Made by a program: the position numbers and the translations under genes. A DNA stretch of 64,000 bases from Bog-473 sp963834405 (GTDB lineage: Bacteria > Actinomycetota > Acidimicrobiia > Acidimicrobiales > RAAP-2): the NCBI GenBank assembly GCA_963834405.1, contig CAWIBX010000007.1, positions 868,001 to 932,000 of the forward strand. The letters are read 5' to 3'. Under the pieces are notes generated by a model, which did no database searches, had not been told where the DNA came from, and saw only the letters and a program-made list of their open reading frames with translations. Below, one piece after another: positions 18,311 through 26,552 of the stretch (its first letter is position 1; each line of letters begins with the position of its first letter).

Positions 18311-18862
18311 GTGTCATGCGGTCGTCGAGATCCGGACTACGTCAATCCGAGCCAGTGGGGCCGGCGCAGCGGCCGCTGCGCCGAGTGCGGCTTCGATTGG
18401 GCCGAGAGCGAGTACATGACCCTCGTCGGGCAGTGCGTGCGGAACGTGGCCGTGTTCGGCGAGGGCCTGTCCCGCATCGACCCGGCTGAGGCCGTCGCGC
18501 CCGGTCTCTGGTCGGCCAATCGATATGTTTGGCACACGGTCGACGTCCTTCGGTTCGGTGCAGAACGTCTCTGGACGATCAGCGCGGACCCGTCCTACGG
18601 GGTGCCGGTGTGGGACGAGAACGTCCTGGCGGAGGTGCGCGCTTATGACCAGCTATCGCCAGTGGTCGGCCTCATCGCTCTGATCGAAGCGGTCCAGGCG
18701 TGGCGACAAGCCGCCATGGAGGCGCCCCACGACGCGGCTACCGCACATCCGGAGGCCGGCGAGATCTCTGCCTTCGACGTCGTTCAGCGCAACGCGCACG
18801 AGGTGTGCCACCACCTCTGGGACATCAGGCGGAGACTCGACGGGCCCGGGCGGTCCGATTGA
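18311..18862 (+). CDS. DinB-like superfamily protein with N-terminal CxxC
   Basis: A 183-residue protein from the GTG at 18311. The first 30 residues contain CGRRD and CAECGFDW, a possible zinc knuckle. The rest looks like a DinB/mycothiol-dependent-isomerase four-helix bundle, with histidines in NRYVWHTVDVLRFGAE (about residue 78) and NAHEVCHHLWDIRRRL (about residue 165) that match the metal triad of the superfamily. These enzymes use thiols in actinobacteria, but the reaction here is not known. Stop-to-start distance to the upstream small gene is one base, so they are probably translated together. Confidence 0.65.
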   Translation: MSCGRRDPDYVNPSQWGRRSGRCAECGFDWAESEYMTLVGQCVRNVAVFGEGLSRIDPAEAVAPGLWSANRYVWHTVDVLRFGAERLWTISADPSYGVPVWDENVLAEVRAYDQLSPVVGLIALIEAVQAWRQAAMEAPHDAATAHPEAGEISAFDVVQRNAHEVCHHLWDIRRRLDGPGRSD

Positions 18863-19185
18863 AGCAGCAGGAGCCGGGTCGGGCTTGGATCTACCGACAT
18901 TCACGTGACTCTTCGCACGGTCGTTGCTCTCAACTACCTCGTCGATCGAAGCCCGACTTGGTCGGGGAGAGTGGAATCCCGACCGATCAGGACGAGCGCT
19001 CCTACTGTTGAACGGCGGTCCGCAGGTCGTATTGCGGTGGTCGAAGCGAACGCCGAACGGCCAATGGACCGACAATTTCGCGGGCTCGTAGGTCTTTTTT
19101 CCTATTCATAAGCTGCGGGACGCCGAATACCCTTCTTGCGGGGAAGAGGTGCACGCCCCGAGGGCTGCGTGAGAGGGGACCTTCG
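18863..19185. other. 323-bp intergenic region with one hairpin
   Basis: No convincing gene. GGTCGGG (18959-18965) and CCCGACC (18977-18983) form a 7-bp stem, plausibly a terminator for the DinB-like gene. A T-rich stretch near 19090 (GGTCTTTTTTCC) is unusual here, and the region just upstream of 19186 probably holds the promoter of the next gene, although I cannot fix -35 and -10 boxes. Confidence 0.35.
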
Positions 19186-19419
19186 ATGACGCTCGCTGAC
19201 ATGTTTGTCGATCAGGATGCGCAGACCTTCGAGCAACGTCGTGACGAGGTGGTCGCGATCGTGAGCTCAGCCCTGGACCTGGCCGGTGTGGACCGGGGTC
19301 TGGCGGTGATCATGCAGCGTCTCACCATCGCCGGCGACGAGAACGAGTTCGACGAAGCGTTCGACTCGATCGTGAGCGGAATTCGCGGAACTACGCCGCA
19401 GCTTCTCGGCCTCGCCTAG
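19186..19419 (+). CDS. Small acidic hypothetical protein
   Basis: A 77-residue acidic helical protein (MTLADMFVDQDAQTFEQRRD...) with a GAGAGGGG ribosome-binding site before its ATG and G/C-biased third positions. I do not recognise it. A hairpin about 100 bases after its stop may end its transcript. It is isolated between intergenic regions, next to a decayed TnpB gene. Confidence 0.5.
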   Translation: MTLADMFVDQDAQTFEQRRDEVVAIVSSALDLAGVDRGLAVIMQRLTIAGDENEFDEAFDSIVSGIRGTTPQLLGLA

Positions 19420-19515
19420 GTTCGGCAGCAAGGTGAGGTGGCTGGTTGTAAAAACCGGCCATCTCCACTGGCTGCGAACCGGACACCGTTGCCAGGGCCC
19501 CGTCCAAGTCCTACA

Positions 19516-19549
19516 CAACGCCCTCGCGGAGAGATCCGAGAGGGCGTTG
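19516..19549. terminator. Hairpin at the 3' side of the tnpB remnant
   Basis: CAACGCCCTC (19516-19525) pairs with GAGGGCGTTG (19540-19549) across a 14-base loop. It can serve as terminator for the small gene at 19186. It also sits 17 bases beyond the tnpB stop, where the right-end hairpin and guide-RNA scaffold of IS200/IS605 elements is expected. The sequence alone does not tell which. Confidence 0.5.
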
Positions 19550-19565
19550 CTGCTTGGTTCCGCCC

Positions 19566-20567
19566 TCAGGCGGCTGCTGCCGTCAGGGCGCGAGCCCCTC
19601 GGGTCTTACGCGGCCTCGGACCGGCGTTTTGTGTCTCCGGTCGCAGCCCGGCGACAGATCTGTCCTCCTCGGCGATGAGGCGCCGTGCCTCTTGGGCGAT
19701 GTGGCGTGCTGCGTTGACGTCACGGTCGATGACCGCTCCGCAGTCGGTGCACTCGAAGATCCGGGCCGAGCGGGGCAGCTTGGCTTTCACCGAGCCGCAC
19801 GACGAGCAGTCTTCGAGCTGGGGGCAGAAGCGATCGACCACAATCAGAGCCGTGCCCAGGTCAGTGGTCTTGTAGGTGATTTGGCGCCGGAGCTCTCCCA
19901 GGGAGGCGTCGGCCACCGATCGGCCGAGCCGGCCTTTGCGGGTTTCCATGCCGGCCAGGTTGAGGTCCTCGATCCCGATCACGCCGAAGCGCTGGACGAG
20001 TTCGTTCGTGATCCGGGTGTAGCTCGAGGGCCCTGGTCTTGGCGATGGTGCCGTGGAGCCGAGCCGGGCGCTTGAGCAGTCGGGCCCGGTTCTTCGACCG
20101 CGTTGGCAGTGGGCGATGGCGCGGTCGAGCTTGCGCAGTCGCCGCAGCTGGTTGCCTAGGACGATCGGGTTCTCGACGTGGCCGTCTGGGTCACTGAGCC
20201 CGAGGATCGGTGGCGACAACGTGGCCAGGTGGCGCAGTCCGGCGTCGAGACCGACATGCCTCGTCCGGGCCACTTCGGACATGGCTCGCGCGGGCGGGGC
20301 GCTCAAGTAACGCACGGAGAACGCCACCTGCCATCGTCCGCCGCGATAGGAGATGGTGACCTTTTGGATGCTCGCTCGGCCGGTTTCAATCAGCCTGTAG
20401 AGACGGCGCGTGGACTGCGGCGGCATCAACCGAACGTGGCGGCGGTCGGGGGCGAGCCAGGAGAGCTGGTGGTTGATCTCGACGAACGAGATCGAGGGGG
20501 TGGCCCGACACTGTCGCGGCAAAAAAATGGCCCTGCGTGTGCCACAACCCCAAAAGTTGGGTGTCAT
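19566..20567 (-). pseudogene. TnpB (IS200/IS605 OrfB) family remnant
   Basis: The minus strand encodes most of an RNA-guided TnpB-type nuclease. RuvC-I is HVGLDAGLRHLATLS, RuvC-II GIEDLNLAGM, the zinc ribbon CSSCG...CTDCG, RuvC-III DRDVNAARHI, so the D/E/D residues survive. Three things say decay. The N-terminal third is not recognisable. About 20-25 residues usually present between 'HVRLMPPQ' and 'STRRLYRL' are gone. And the segment about 20030-20100 is out of frame: the expected KNRARLLKRPARLHGTIAK reads one base off, flanked by a lost base and a gained base. No tnpA is visible. Confidence 0.75.
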
Positions 20568-20745
20568 CCGGCCCCACTTCAGAGGGTGCCGGTCGCCGTC
20601 GGACCCGTCGCGTTGATGCCGCAGGCCCTCGATGACGCGCGGTGAAGGGGCGACGCGATACACGAGATCGAACGGACGGGGACAGTCGCGAAAGAGCTCG
20701 GCGGTGGCTGCGTTGGGCCGCTGGCGCGAGAAACGACCGACGCGC

Positions 20746-21117
20746 GTGTCCCGACCCTGCGAACATGGCCGCATTACGGAGAACGGAAACGACCACATCC
20801 CCGACGAGGAAGACGCCGACCAGCCGGACGAGCCTGCGACGGCCTTCGAGCGCTGGCGCCGGGAGTCGGCCCTCGGCGCCGTCGGAACCGGCATCGCCAA
20901 GGGCCTGCGCGACGTCTTCGCCCCCACGGACGACCACCAGGTCATCGTGGCCGAGGTCCCCGGCGACCCGCCCGACAGCAGCGAACGCGTGCGGGTTATC
21001 CTCGACCCCGACGACCCGACGAAGGCCGTCGCGTACGTGCCCAAGCCGGCGGAGCCGGGCGGGGAGGACGAGAGCCCGCCGGAACCGGGCCCGGGGGACA
21101 CCGACCCGGCCGACTGA
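20746..21117 (+). CDS. Conserved-type hypothetical protein
   Basis: A protein of about 123 residues. The middle reads FERWRRESALGAVGTGIAKG then LRDVFAPTDDHQVIVAEVPG, and the C-terminal tail is acidic and Pro-rich (GGEDESPPEPGPGD). Third positions are G/C-rich from about residue 25 onward. The start is uncertain: no ATG is in frame near the conserved part, so I use the GTG at 20746. I do not know its function. The tnpB remnant ends about 180 bp away on the other strand and may have replaced the original promoter (inference). Confidence 0.5.
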   Translation: MSRPCEHGRITENGNDHIPDEEDADQPDEPATAFERWRRESALGAVGTGIAKGLRDVFAPTDDHQVIVAEVPGDPPDSSERVRVILDPDDPTKAVAYVPKPAEPGGEDESPPEPGPGDTDPAD

Positions 21118-21153
21118 CCAAAGCAGCCGGACCTGGCCCGGCACGCCCGTTCG

Positions 21154-21208
21154 TTGACAGCTGGCCCGTCTGGACTTACCATCTGAGCTATCGGACAGTA
21201 TGTCCGAT
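21154..21208 (+). promoter_or_regulatory. P450 promoter with palindromic operator
   Basis: TTGACA (21154-21159), 17 bp, TACCAT (21177-21182) form a good sigma-70-type promoter. At the expected transcription start lies the perfect palindrome ATCGGACA-gta-TGTCCGAT (21190-21208). A repressor bound there would block transcription. The TetR gene just downstream of the P450 is the obvious candidate regulator (inference). Confidence 0.75.
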
Positions 21209-21230
21209 GCCTCAGAGGAGTTGTCCAACT

Positions 21231-22481
21231 ATGAGCACCCTGGCGGATGTTGCCCCTGTCGACCTCTCCGACTCCCGGTCCTTCGTGCCCGGGGTCCCGT
21301 ACGCCTGGCTGGCCTGGCTGCGGCGCAACGACCCCGTGCACTGGCAGGACGAGCCCGGCGGGCCCGGCTTCTGGGCCGTCACCCGCTACGAGGACTGCGT
21401 CACCGTCAACCGCGACTACGAGCGCTTCAGCTCGGCGGCGCGCGGGACCATGCCCTTCGAGATGCCCGACGCGGACATCGAGCAGCAGGGCCTGATGATG
21501 CTGAACATGGACCCGCCACTGCACACCCGCTACCGGCGCCTCGTCAACAAGGGCTTCACCCCGCGCATGGTGCGCGACCTCGAGGAGAGCATCCACCGGG
21601 CGGCGGACTCGATTCTGGACGGGGTGGTCGAGCGGGGACATACCGACTTCGTGACGGACATCTCGGCCGAGTTGCCGCTGCAGGTGATCGCCGACCTGTT
21701 GGGGGTTCCCCAGGAGGACCGCCACAAGATGTTCGAGTGGTCCAACCACATGGTGGGCAACGAGGACCCCGAGTACCAGGCTTCGGCCGAGGCGGCGCTG
21801 ACGGCGGCGATGGAGCTGTACGCCTATGCGGCGTCGTTGTTCGGCCAGAAGCGCGTGGCGCCCCACGAGGACTTGATGAGCGTGTTGACGACGGTGGAGG
21901 TGGAGGGCGAGCAGCTCAGCGAGCTCGAGCTGGAGCTGTTCTTCCTGCTGCTGACCGTCGCCGGCAACGAGACGACCCGCAACCTCATGTCCGGGGCCAT
22001 GGCGGCGTTCTTCCAACAACCCGAGCAGTGGCAGCGCCTCGTGGAGAACCGTTCTCTACTGCCGACGGCGGTCGACGAGATGCTGCGGTTCGTCACGCCC
22101 GTCATGAATTTCCGCCGTACGGCCACGTGCGACGTGATCCTGAGCGGCACCCAGATCCGGGAGGGCGACAAGGTGGTGTTCTGGCACGCCTCGGCCAACC
22201 GGGACGAGTCGGTGTTCGGCGCTGACGCGGACTCGTTCGACGTCGGCCGGGACCCCAACCCGCACATCGCCTTCGGCGGCGGCGGCCCCCACTTCTGCCT
22301 CGGCGCGAACCTGGCCCGCATGGAGATACGGGTGATGTTCGAGCACTTGCTGGAACGCGTGCCCGACATCCGTCAGGACGGCGAAGTACAACGGCTGCAG
22401 TCCCAGTTCATCAACGGCGTCAAGCACCTGCCGGTGGCGTTCACCCCGTCTGCTCCCGTCGGCGCCGGCGCCGGCGCCTGA
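21231..22481 (+). CDS. Cytochrome P450
   Basis: A 416-residue soluble bacterial P450. The I-helix oxygen-binding motif is VAGNETTRN, the K-helix ExxR is in DEMLRFV, and the heme-thiolate loop is FGGGGPHFCLGANLA with Cys356. The long fit with steroid/terpene-type bacterial P450s (NMDPPLHTRYRRLVNKGF) is typical of CYP families acting on lipids, but the substrate is unknown. The ATG at 21231 has GAGGAG ten bases upstream and is preferred to an ATG 24 bases earlier that lies inside the operator. Needs a ferredoxin partner not seen here. Followed at once by TetR and an F420-type oxidoreductase. Confidence 0.93.
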   Translation: MSTLADVAPVDLSDSRSFVPGVPYAWLAWLRRNDPVHWQDEPGGPGFWAVTRYEDCVTVNRDYERFSSAARGTMPFEMPDADIEQQGLMMLNMDPPLHTRYRRLVNKGFTPRMVRDLEESIHRAADSILDGVVERGHTDFVTDISAELPLQVIADLLGVPQEDRHKMFEWSNHMVGNEDPEYQASAEAALTAAMELYAYAASLFGQKRVAPHEDLMSVLTTVEVEGEQLSELELELFFLLLTVAGNETTRNLMSGAMAAFFQQPEQWQRLVENRSLLPTAVDEMLRFVTPVMNFRRTATCDVILSGTQIREGDKVVFWHASANRDESVFGADADSFDVGRDPNPHIAFGGGGPHFCLGANLARMEIRVMFEHLLERVPDIRQDGEVQRLQSQFINGVKHLPVAFTPSAPVGAGAGA

Positions 22482-22501
22482 GCCGGCCGGTTTAACGGAA
22501 C

Positions 22502-23131
22502 GTGGCCCGGCGTGCGCCCGACGCGCTGAAGGAGGTCATCCGCGACTTTCGGCGCGACCAGATCATTGAGACGGCGCGCCGGCTCTTCGGCGAGCTCGGC
22601 ACGACCGAGGTGTCCATGGAGGAGATCGCAGCGGAGGCGGGAGTCGCCCGCTCGACGGTCTACGTGTACTTCTCCAGCCGCGACGACCTGCTCCAGGCCT
22701 GCGTGGCCTCCATGTACGAGCAATTAAAGGACGCCGTTGCGGTCACGGTGTCCGGGGACGCTCCACCGACCGCGCGGCTGCGGGAGCTGGTCGTCGGCGT
22801 GCTCGAGCGCGTTGACGAGAGCCCCGCCTTCTTCCGTCTCGCCATGGCGACCCAGGCCACGGCCGGCGCCGCCGGATCGGAGGCGGTGGGCGGCGCGCTG
22901 ATGGTGATCGGCCTCGACATGATCGGCGTGTTGGAGGAGCTCGTGCGGGCCGGGGTGGAGGCGGGGGACTTCCGGGCCGATCTCGATTACGACCGCGCGG
23001 TCGTGCTGATCGGCCAGCAGATCTACGGTGCGCTGTCGGTGCGCGCCGGCGAGCCTTCGCCGGTGCCGGCAGCCCAGGCGGCGGACGAGATCTGCGACTT
23101 CGTGCGGCGGGGGTTGGGGCGGGGAAAGTGA
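22502..23131 (+). CDS. TetR/AcrR family transcriptional regulator
   Basis: A 209-residue repressor. The N-terminal helix-turn-helix is clear: IIETARRLFGELGTTEVSME, then EIAAEAGVARSTVYVYFSSR and DDLLQAC. The remainder is the helical ligand-binding dimer domain. It lies 20 bp after the P450 and 10 bp before the F420 oxidoreductase, so the three are probably one transcript. It likely controls that transcript through the palindrome at 21190 (inference from position). Start is a GTG; the ligand may be the P450 substrate. Confidence 0.9.
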   Translation: MARRAPDALKEVIRDFRRDQIIETARRLFGELGTTEVSMEEIAAEAGVARSTVYVYFSSRDDLLQACVASMYEQLKDAVAVTVSGDAPPTARLRELVVGVLERVDESPAFFRLAMATQATAGAAGSEAVGGALMVIGLDMIGVLEELVRAGVEAGDFRADLDYDRAVVLIGQQIYGALSVRAGEPSPVPAAQAADEICDFVRRGLGRGK

Positions 23132-23141
23132 GGATGACGCC

Positions 23142-24023
23142 GTGAAGTTCGACCTCTGGGTCCCGACCGCCAGCCCCATGAGCACGCCGGGCCTGCTCGA
23201 GGCGCTGGCGGTCGGCGCTGAGAAACGCGGCATCGCGACCCTCTGGGTGGGCGAACACGTCGTCCTCTTCGAGCAGTACGGGAGCCACTACCCCTACGCC
23301 GAGGACGGCCGCATCCCCGCCCCGTCGGGCACCGGGCTGCTGGAGCCGATGGTGACGCTCTCGTATCTGGCGGCGCGCACGTCAACGGTGCGGTTGGGAA
23401 CGGCGATGCTGCTTCTCCCCCAGCGCAACCCGGTCTACGTGGCCAAAGAGGTGTCGTCGCTGGACTGGCTCTCGGGCGGCCGCGTCGACCTCGGTGTCGG
23501 CGTCGGCTGGCTGCGCGAGGAGTTCGACGCGCTCAACGTGCCCTGGGAACGCCGGGGCCGGCGGACCGACGAGTACCTCGAGGTGCTGCGCACCCTGTGG
23601 TGCGACCCGACGTCGTCCTACCACGGCGAGACGTACGACCTCCCCGACTGCGAGATGTACCCCAAGCCGGTCCAACAGCCGCACCCCCCGATCCACATCG
23701 GGGGCGAGACGCCGGCGGCGCTGCGGCGGGCCGCCCGGCTGGGCCAGGGGTGGCACACGTTCAACCGCTCCCCCGAGGAGCTGGCGGCCGGGCTTCAGGA
23801 GCTCGACGCGCACTTGAAGGAGGCCGGGCGAAGCCGGGACGAGCTGCGCATCACCGTCTGCCCGTACTTCAACCAGCTCACCCCCGACGGCGTGGAGGCC
23901 TACGCCGAGGCGGGGGCCGACGCCGTAGCCGCCCTGTTTTTCGCCTTCGGGCCCGACGAGGTGGAGCCGACGTTGGACGGCCTGGAGGCTTGCCGCCTGG
24001 CCGCCGCCCGCACCGAGGGCTGA
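23142..24023 (+). CDS. LLM-class F420-dependent oxidoreductase
   Basis: A 293-residue luciferase-like TIM-barrel enzyme. Typical segments are TLWVGEHVVLFE, STVRLGTAMLLLPQRNPVYV, GGRVDLGVGVGWLREEFDAL and IHIGGETPAALRRAARLGQG. In actinobacteria this group mostly uses coenzyme F420 for hydride transfer; FMN cannot be excluded. The GTG at 23142 is 10 bases after the TetR stop. With the P450 and TetR it forms a small oxidative unit, possibly one lipid or xenobiotic pathway (inference). A terminator hairpin follows at 24094. Confidence 0.88.
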   Translation: MKFDLWVPTASPMSTPGLLEALAVGAEKRGIATLWVGEHVVLFEQYGSHYPYAEDGRIPAPSGTGLLEPMVTLSYLAARTSTVRLGTAMLLLPQRNPVYVAKEVSSLDWLSGGRVDLGVGVGWLREEFDALNVPWERRGRRTDEYLEVLRTLWCDPTSSYHGETYDLPDCEMYPKPVQQPHPPIHIGGETPAALRRAARLGQGWHTFNRSPEELAAGLQELDAHLKEAGRSRDELRITVCPYFNQLTPDGVEAYAEAGADAVAALFFAFGPDEVEPTLDGLEACRLAAARTEG

Positions 24024-24093
24024 GCTTCACCGGCCGGGGAATGGCGCCGCCGAAGGGTCAGTCGACCCATGAGGGGTTGGCTGTATCGGTATT

Positions 24094-24125
24094 GCTCTAC
24101 TGGGTTGCCGCGAAACCAGTAGAGC
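24094..24125. terminator. Terminator hairpin after the P450 unit
   Basis: GCTCTACTGG (24094-24103) pairs with CCAGTAGAGC (24116-24125) over a 12-base loop, about 70 bases after the F420 oxidoreductase stop. A perfect 10-bp stem; no T-run. Confidence 0.7.
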
Positions 24126-24432
24126 GGCGCCGATGCAGGCTTTGAGGCCAGGCCTGGCCCACGGGCGACGCGAGGTGCGCTGCTGCTCGGGGCGGAACAA
24201 CCCGCTCCCCCGCGCCGCCCGTAGGCCGACATCTCGGAAAGTACGGTCCTCGGGCCGCAGCCGACACTGGCCGTAGGAATGAACCCGTCTCGGAGGTTCA
24301 TCCTTGGGGATGACCGCCGCGACACGGGCCCGGCGTTACACAGGGAGGATGCGGCTCGTCCCCGAAGAAGGTCCAGCTCAGCGAGCACTACGCTGGACCC
24401 CGAACCCGGCGAGCCCGGGAGCCAAGGAACCG
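24126..24432. other. Roughly 300-bp leader before the two-component system
   Basis: No gene is supported. The only small structure I see is TGAACC-cgtctcgga-GGTTCA near 24281-24301, about 130-150 bases before the kinase start; it could be an operator or leader hairpin. Promoter boxes are not clear. Confidence 0.3.
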
Positions 24433-25824
24433 ATGTCCCCCAGCACCCGCCACCTGTACCCGGCGTGGCTCCGGTCCGGAGCCGCCGCCAGCGCCCGCTC
24501 GGCCGGCGCCGCGGGCGGCGGTGAGCCGACCCGCCAGCTCGACGGTGCCTGGCGGCTCTGGGAGCGGCTCCGGGCCTTCGACCGCCGCTACGCCGCCTGG
24601 GTCGATTTCGCCATTGCCCTGGTGCTCTTCGTCCTGTGCTCGGGCTGGTTGGGGCGCCACGAGGTGCACTCGTTCCACGCCGGCGACCTGTGGTTCGTTG
24701 CCGGCCTCACACTCCCGCTCGTCTTCCGCCGCCGCGCCCCCATGACGGTGTTCCTCTTCATTGCCACCGTGGCGCTGGTGCAATGGCTGGTCACCGGCCC
24801 GGTGCTGGCCGACTTCGCTCTCCTGATCGCGCTCTACACCGTGGCGGCGGAGTGCGAGTGGCTGCCCGTGCTCGCGGCGGCATTGATCATGCAGGCGGGC
24901 GTCCTCATGGCCACCGTGCGCTGGACGCCCGGCGGCAACGATCTGGAGTCCTTCGTGTTCCTGAGCGGGCTGGCGTTCGCCGCCCTACTGGCCGGCGTGG
25001 TGGTACGGGCGCTCGGCAGCCAGCTCGAGTGGCTAGCCGAACGGACCGTGCGCCTGGAGCGCGAGCGCGACCAGCAGGCCTCGCTGGCCGCGGCCGCAGA
25101 GCGGGCCCGCATCGCCCGGGAGATGCACGACGTTGTCTCGCACAACATCCAGGTGATGGTCACCCTGGCCGACGCCGCCGCGGCAGCGCGGGACTCCGAG
25201 CGTGCCGCAGAGGTCATGCACGAGGTGTCCGGGACGGGCCGCCAGGCCTTGACCGACATGCGCCACATGCTCGGCGTGCTGCGCGAGGAACCCCAGGGCG
25301 GGGCCGCCGCGCCGTTCGCCCCCGTGCCCTATGCCCCCCAGCCGGGCCTCGGCGAACTTCCCGCGCTGGTCGAGCGTGTCCGGGGCACGGGCCTCTCCGT
25401 CTCGGTGGAGGAATCGGGCCTCCCGTTCGCCGTCTCCGGCGCCGCGGGCCTCACCGTGTTCCGCATAGTGCAGGAGGCGCTCACCAACGCGCTCAAGCAC
25501 GCGGACCATGCGGGCTCGGTCGAGGTGCGGCTCGAGTACCGCGACCCCGACCTCTCCGTCCGCGTCACCGACGACGGCCGTCCCCAGGCATCCTTCATCG
25601 CCTCGGTCAATGGCAACGGGTACCGCTCTTCCGGCAGCAGCGGCGACGGGCCGGCCAGTGGGGGCAACGGCTCGGTCCCGGTATCTGGCGGCGGCCACGG
25701 GGTGGCCGGCATGGCCGAGCGGGCGGCCGCCTTCGGCGGCACGCTCGAGGCCGGCCCGTGCGGGTCGGGGGGCTGGCAGGTCCTGGCCACGCTGCGCGAC
25801 TGCCGGGCCCGTGCCGGCGTATGA
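24433..25824 (+). CDS. Two-component sensor histidine kinase, NarL/DesK type
   Basis: A 463-residue membrane kinase. Residues about 45-200 carry several hydrophobic helices. A coiled-coil (ERTVRLERERDQQASLAAAA) leads into the HisKA_3 box REMHDVVSHNIQ with His232. The ATPase follows: N-box EALTNALKHA, G1 VTDDGR and G2 GHGVAGMAERAAAFGG. Between G1 and G2 is an unusual Gly/Ser/Asn-rich insert. Starts upstream (24304, 24349) are possible; I chose 24433 because AAGGA lies a few bases before it. It overlaps its response regulator by 4 bp. Signal unknown. Confidence 0.88.
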   Translation: MSPSTRHLYPAWLRSGAAASARSAGAAGGGEPTRQLDGAWRLWERLRAFDRRYAAWVDFAIALVLFVLCSGWLGRHEVHSFHAGDLWFVAGLTLPLVFRRRAPMTVFLFIATVALVQWLVTGPVLADFALLIALYTVAAECEWLPVLAAALIMQAGVLMATVRWTPGGNDLESFVFLSGLAFAALLAGVVVRALGSQLEWLAERTVRLERERDQQASLAAAAERARIAREMHDVVSHNIQVMVTLADAAAAARDSERAAEVMHEVSGTGRQALTDMRHMLGVLREEPQGGAAAPFAPVPYAPQPGLGELPALVERVRGTGLSVSVEESGLPFAVSGAAGLTVFRIVQEALTNALKHADHAGSVEVRLEYRDPDLSVRVTDDGRPQASFIASVNGNGYRSSGSSGDGPASGGNGSVPVSGGGHGVAGMAERAAAFGGTLEAGPCGSGGWQVLATLRDCRARAGV

Positions 25825-26519
25825 CCGTCCGCATCGTCCTGGCCGACGACCAGGCGCTGTTGCGCAAGGGCTTCCGCATGATCCTTGAGGCGGAGGACGG
25901 CCTCGACATCGTGGGCGAGGCGGCCGACGGCGCCGACGCCGTCCGGCTGGCCACGCTCTACTCGCCCGACGTCGTGCTCATGGACGTGCGCATGCCGGTG
26001 ATGGACGGGATAGACGCGACCCGCACGATCACGTCTTCGTCCGACACGACGCGGGTGCTGATCCTGACCACGTTCGACCTCGACGAGTACGCCTTCAACG
26101 CGCTGCGCGCCGGCGCCAGCGGGTTCCTGCTCAAGGACGTGGCGCCCGCCGACCTGGTTTCGGCCATCCGGACCGTCGCCCGCGGCGACGCGGTGGTCTC
26201 GCCGCGGGTCACCCGTCGCCTCCTCCAGGAGTACGCCCACCAGCTACCCAACCTCTCCGAGTCGGCCGGCGACGGCACCGGGCTCGGTGCCGGCAACGGC
26301 GGCCGCCCGGCACCGCCCTCTGGGCTGACCGATCGAGAGCTCGAGGTGCTCTTGGCGGTCGCCGACGGCCTCTCCAACGCCGAAATCGCCGAGCGTCTCT
26401 ACGTCTCCGAGGCCACCGTGAAGTCGCACGTCGGCCGCCTCCTCTCCAAGCTCGGGCTGCGCGACCGCGTGCAGGCGGTCGTGTACGCCTTCCAGACCGG
26501 CCTGGTGAAGCCCTCGTAG
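25821..26519 (+). CDS. NarL/FixJ-type response regulator
   Basis: A 232-residue DNA-binding regulator. The receiver domain has the acidic pair in LADDQALLRKGF, the phospho-acceptor Asp55 in LMDVRMP, Thr in ILTTFD and Lys in FLLKDV. After a Gly-rich linker comes the LuxR-type HTH: LTDRELEVLLAVADGLSNAE and LYVSEATVKSHVGRLLSKLG. Its ATG overlaps the kinase stop (ATGA), so the pair is translationally coupled and forms one signalling unit. Target genes cannot be read from sequence. Confidence 0.93.
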   Translation: MTVRIVLADDQALLRKGFRMILEAEDGLDIVGEAADGADAVRLATLYSPDVVLMDVRMPVMDGIDATRTITSSSDTTRVLILTTFDLDEYAFNALRAGASGFLLKDVAPADLVSAIRTVARGDAVVSPRVTRRLLQEYAHQLPNLSESAGDGTGLGAGNGGRPAPPSGLTDRELEVLLAVADGLSNAEIAERLYVSEATVKSHVGRLLSKLGLRDRVQAVVYAFQTGLVKPS

Positions 26520-26552
26520 GGGCCGTCAGGGCCCGCCCCTACACTCCAACTC

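Noticed and set aside
19566..22019. An 817-residue open frame on the minus strand
   Set aside because: Only its last 40 % is TnpB; the remainder is antisense to the 20746 gene and the P450 and has no motif.
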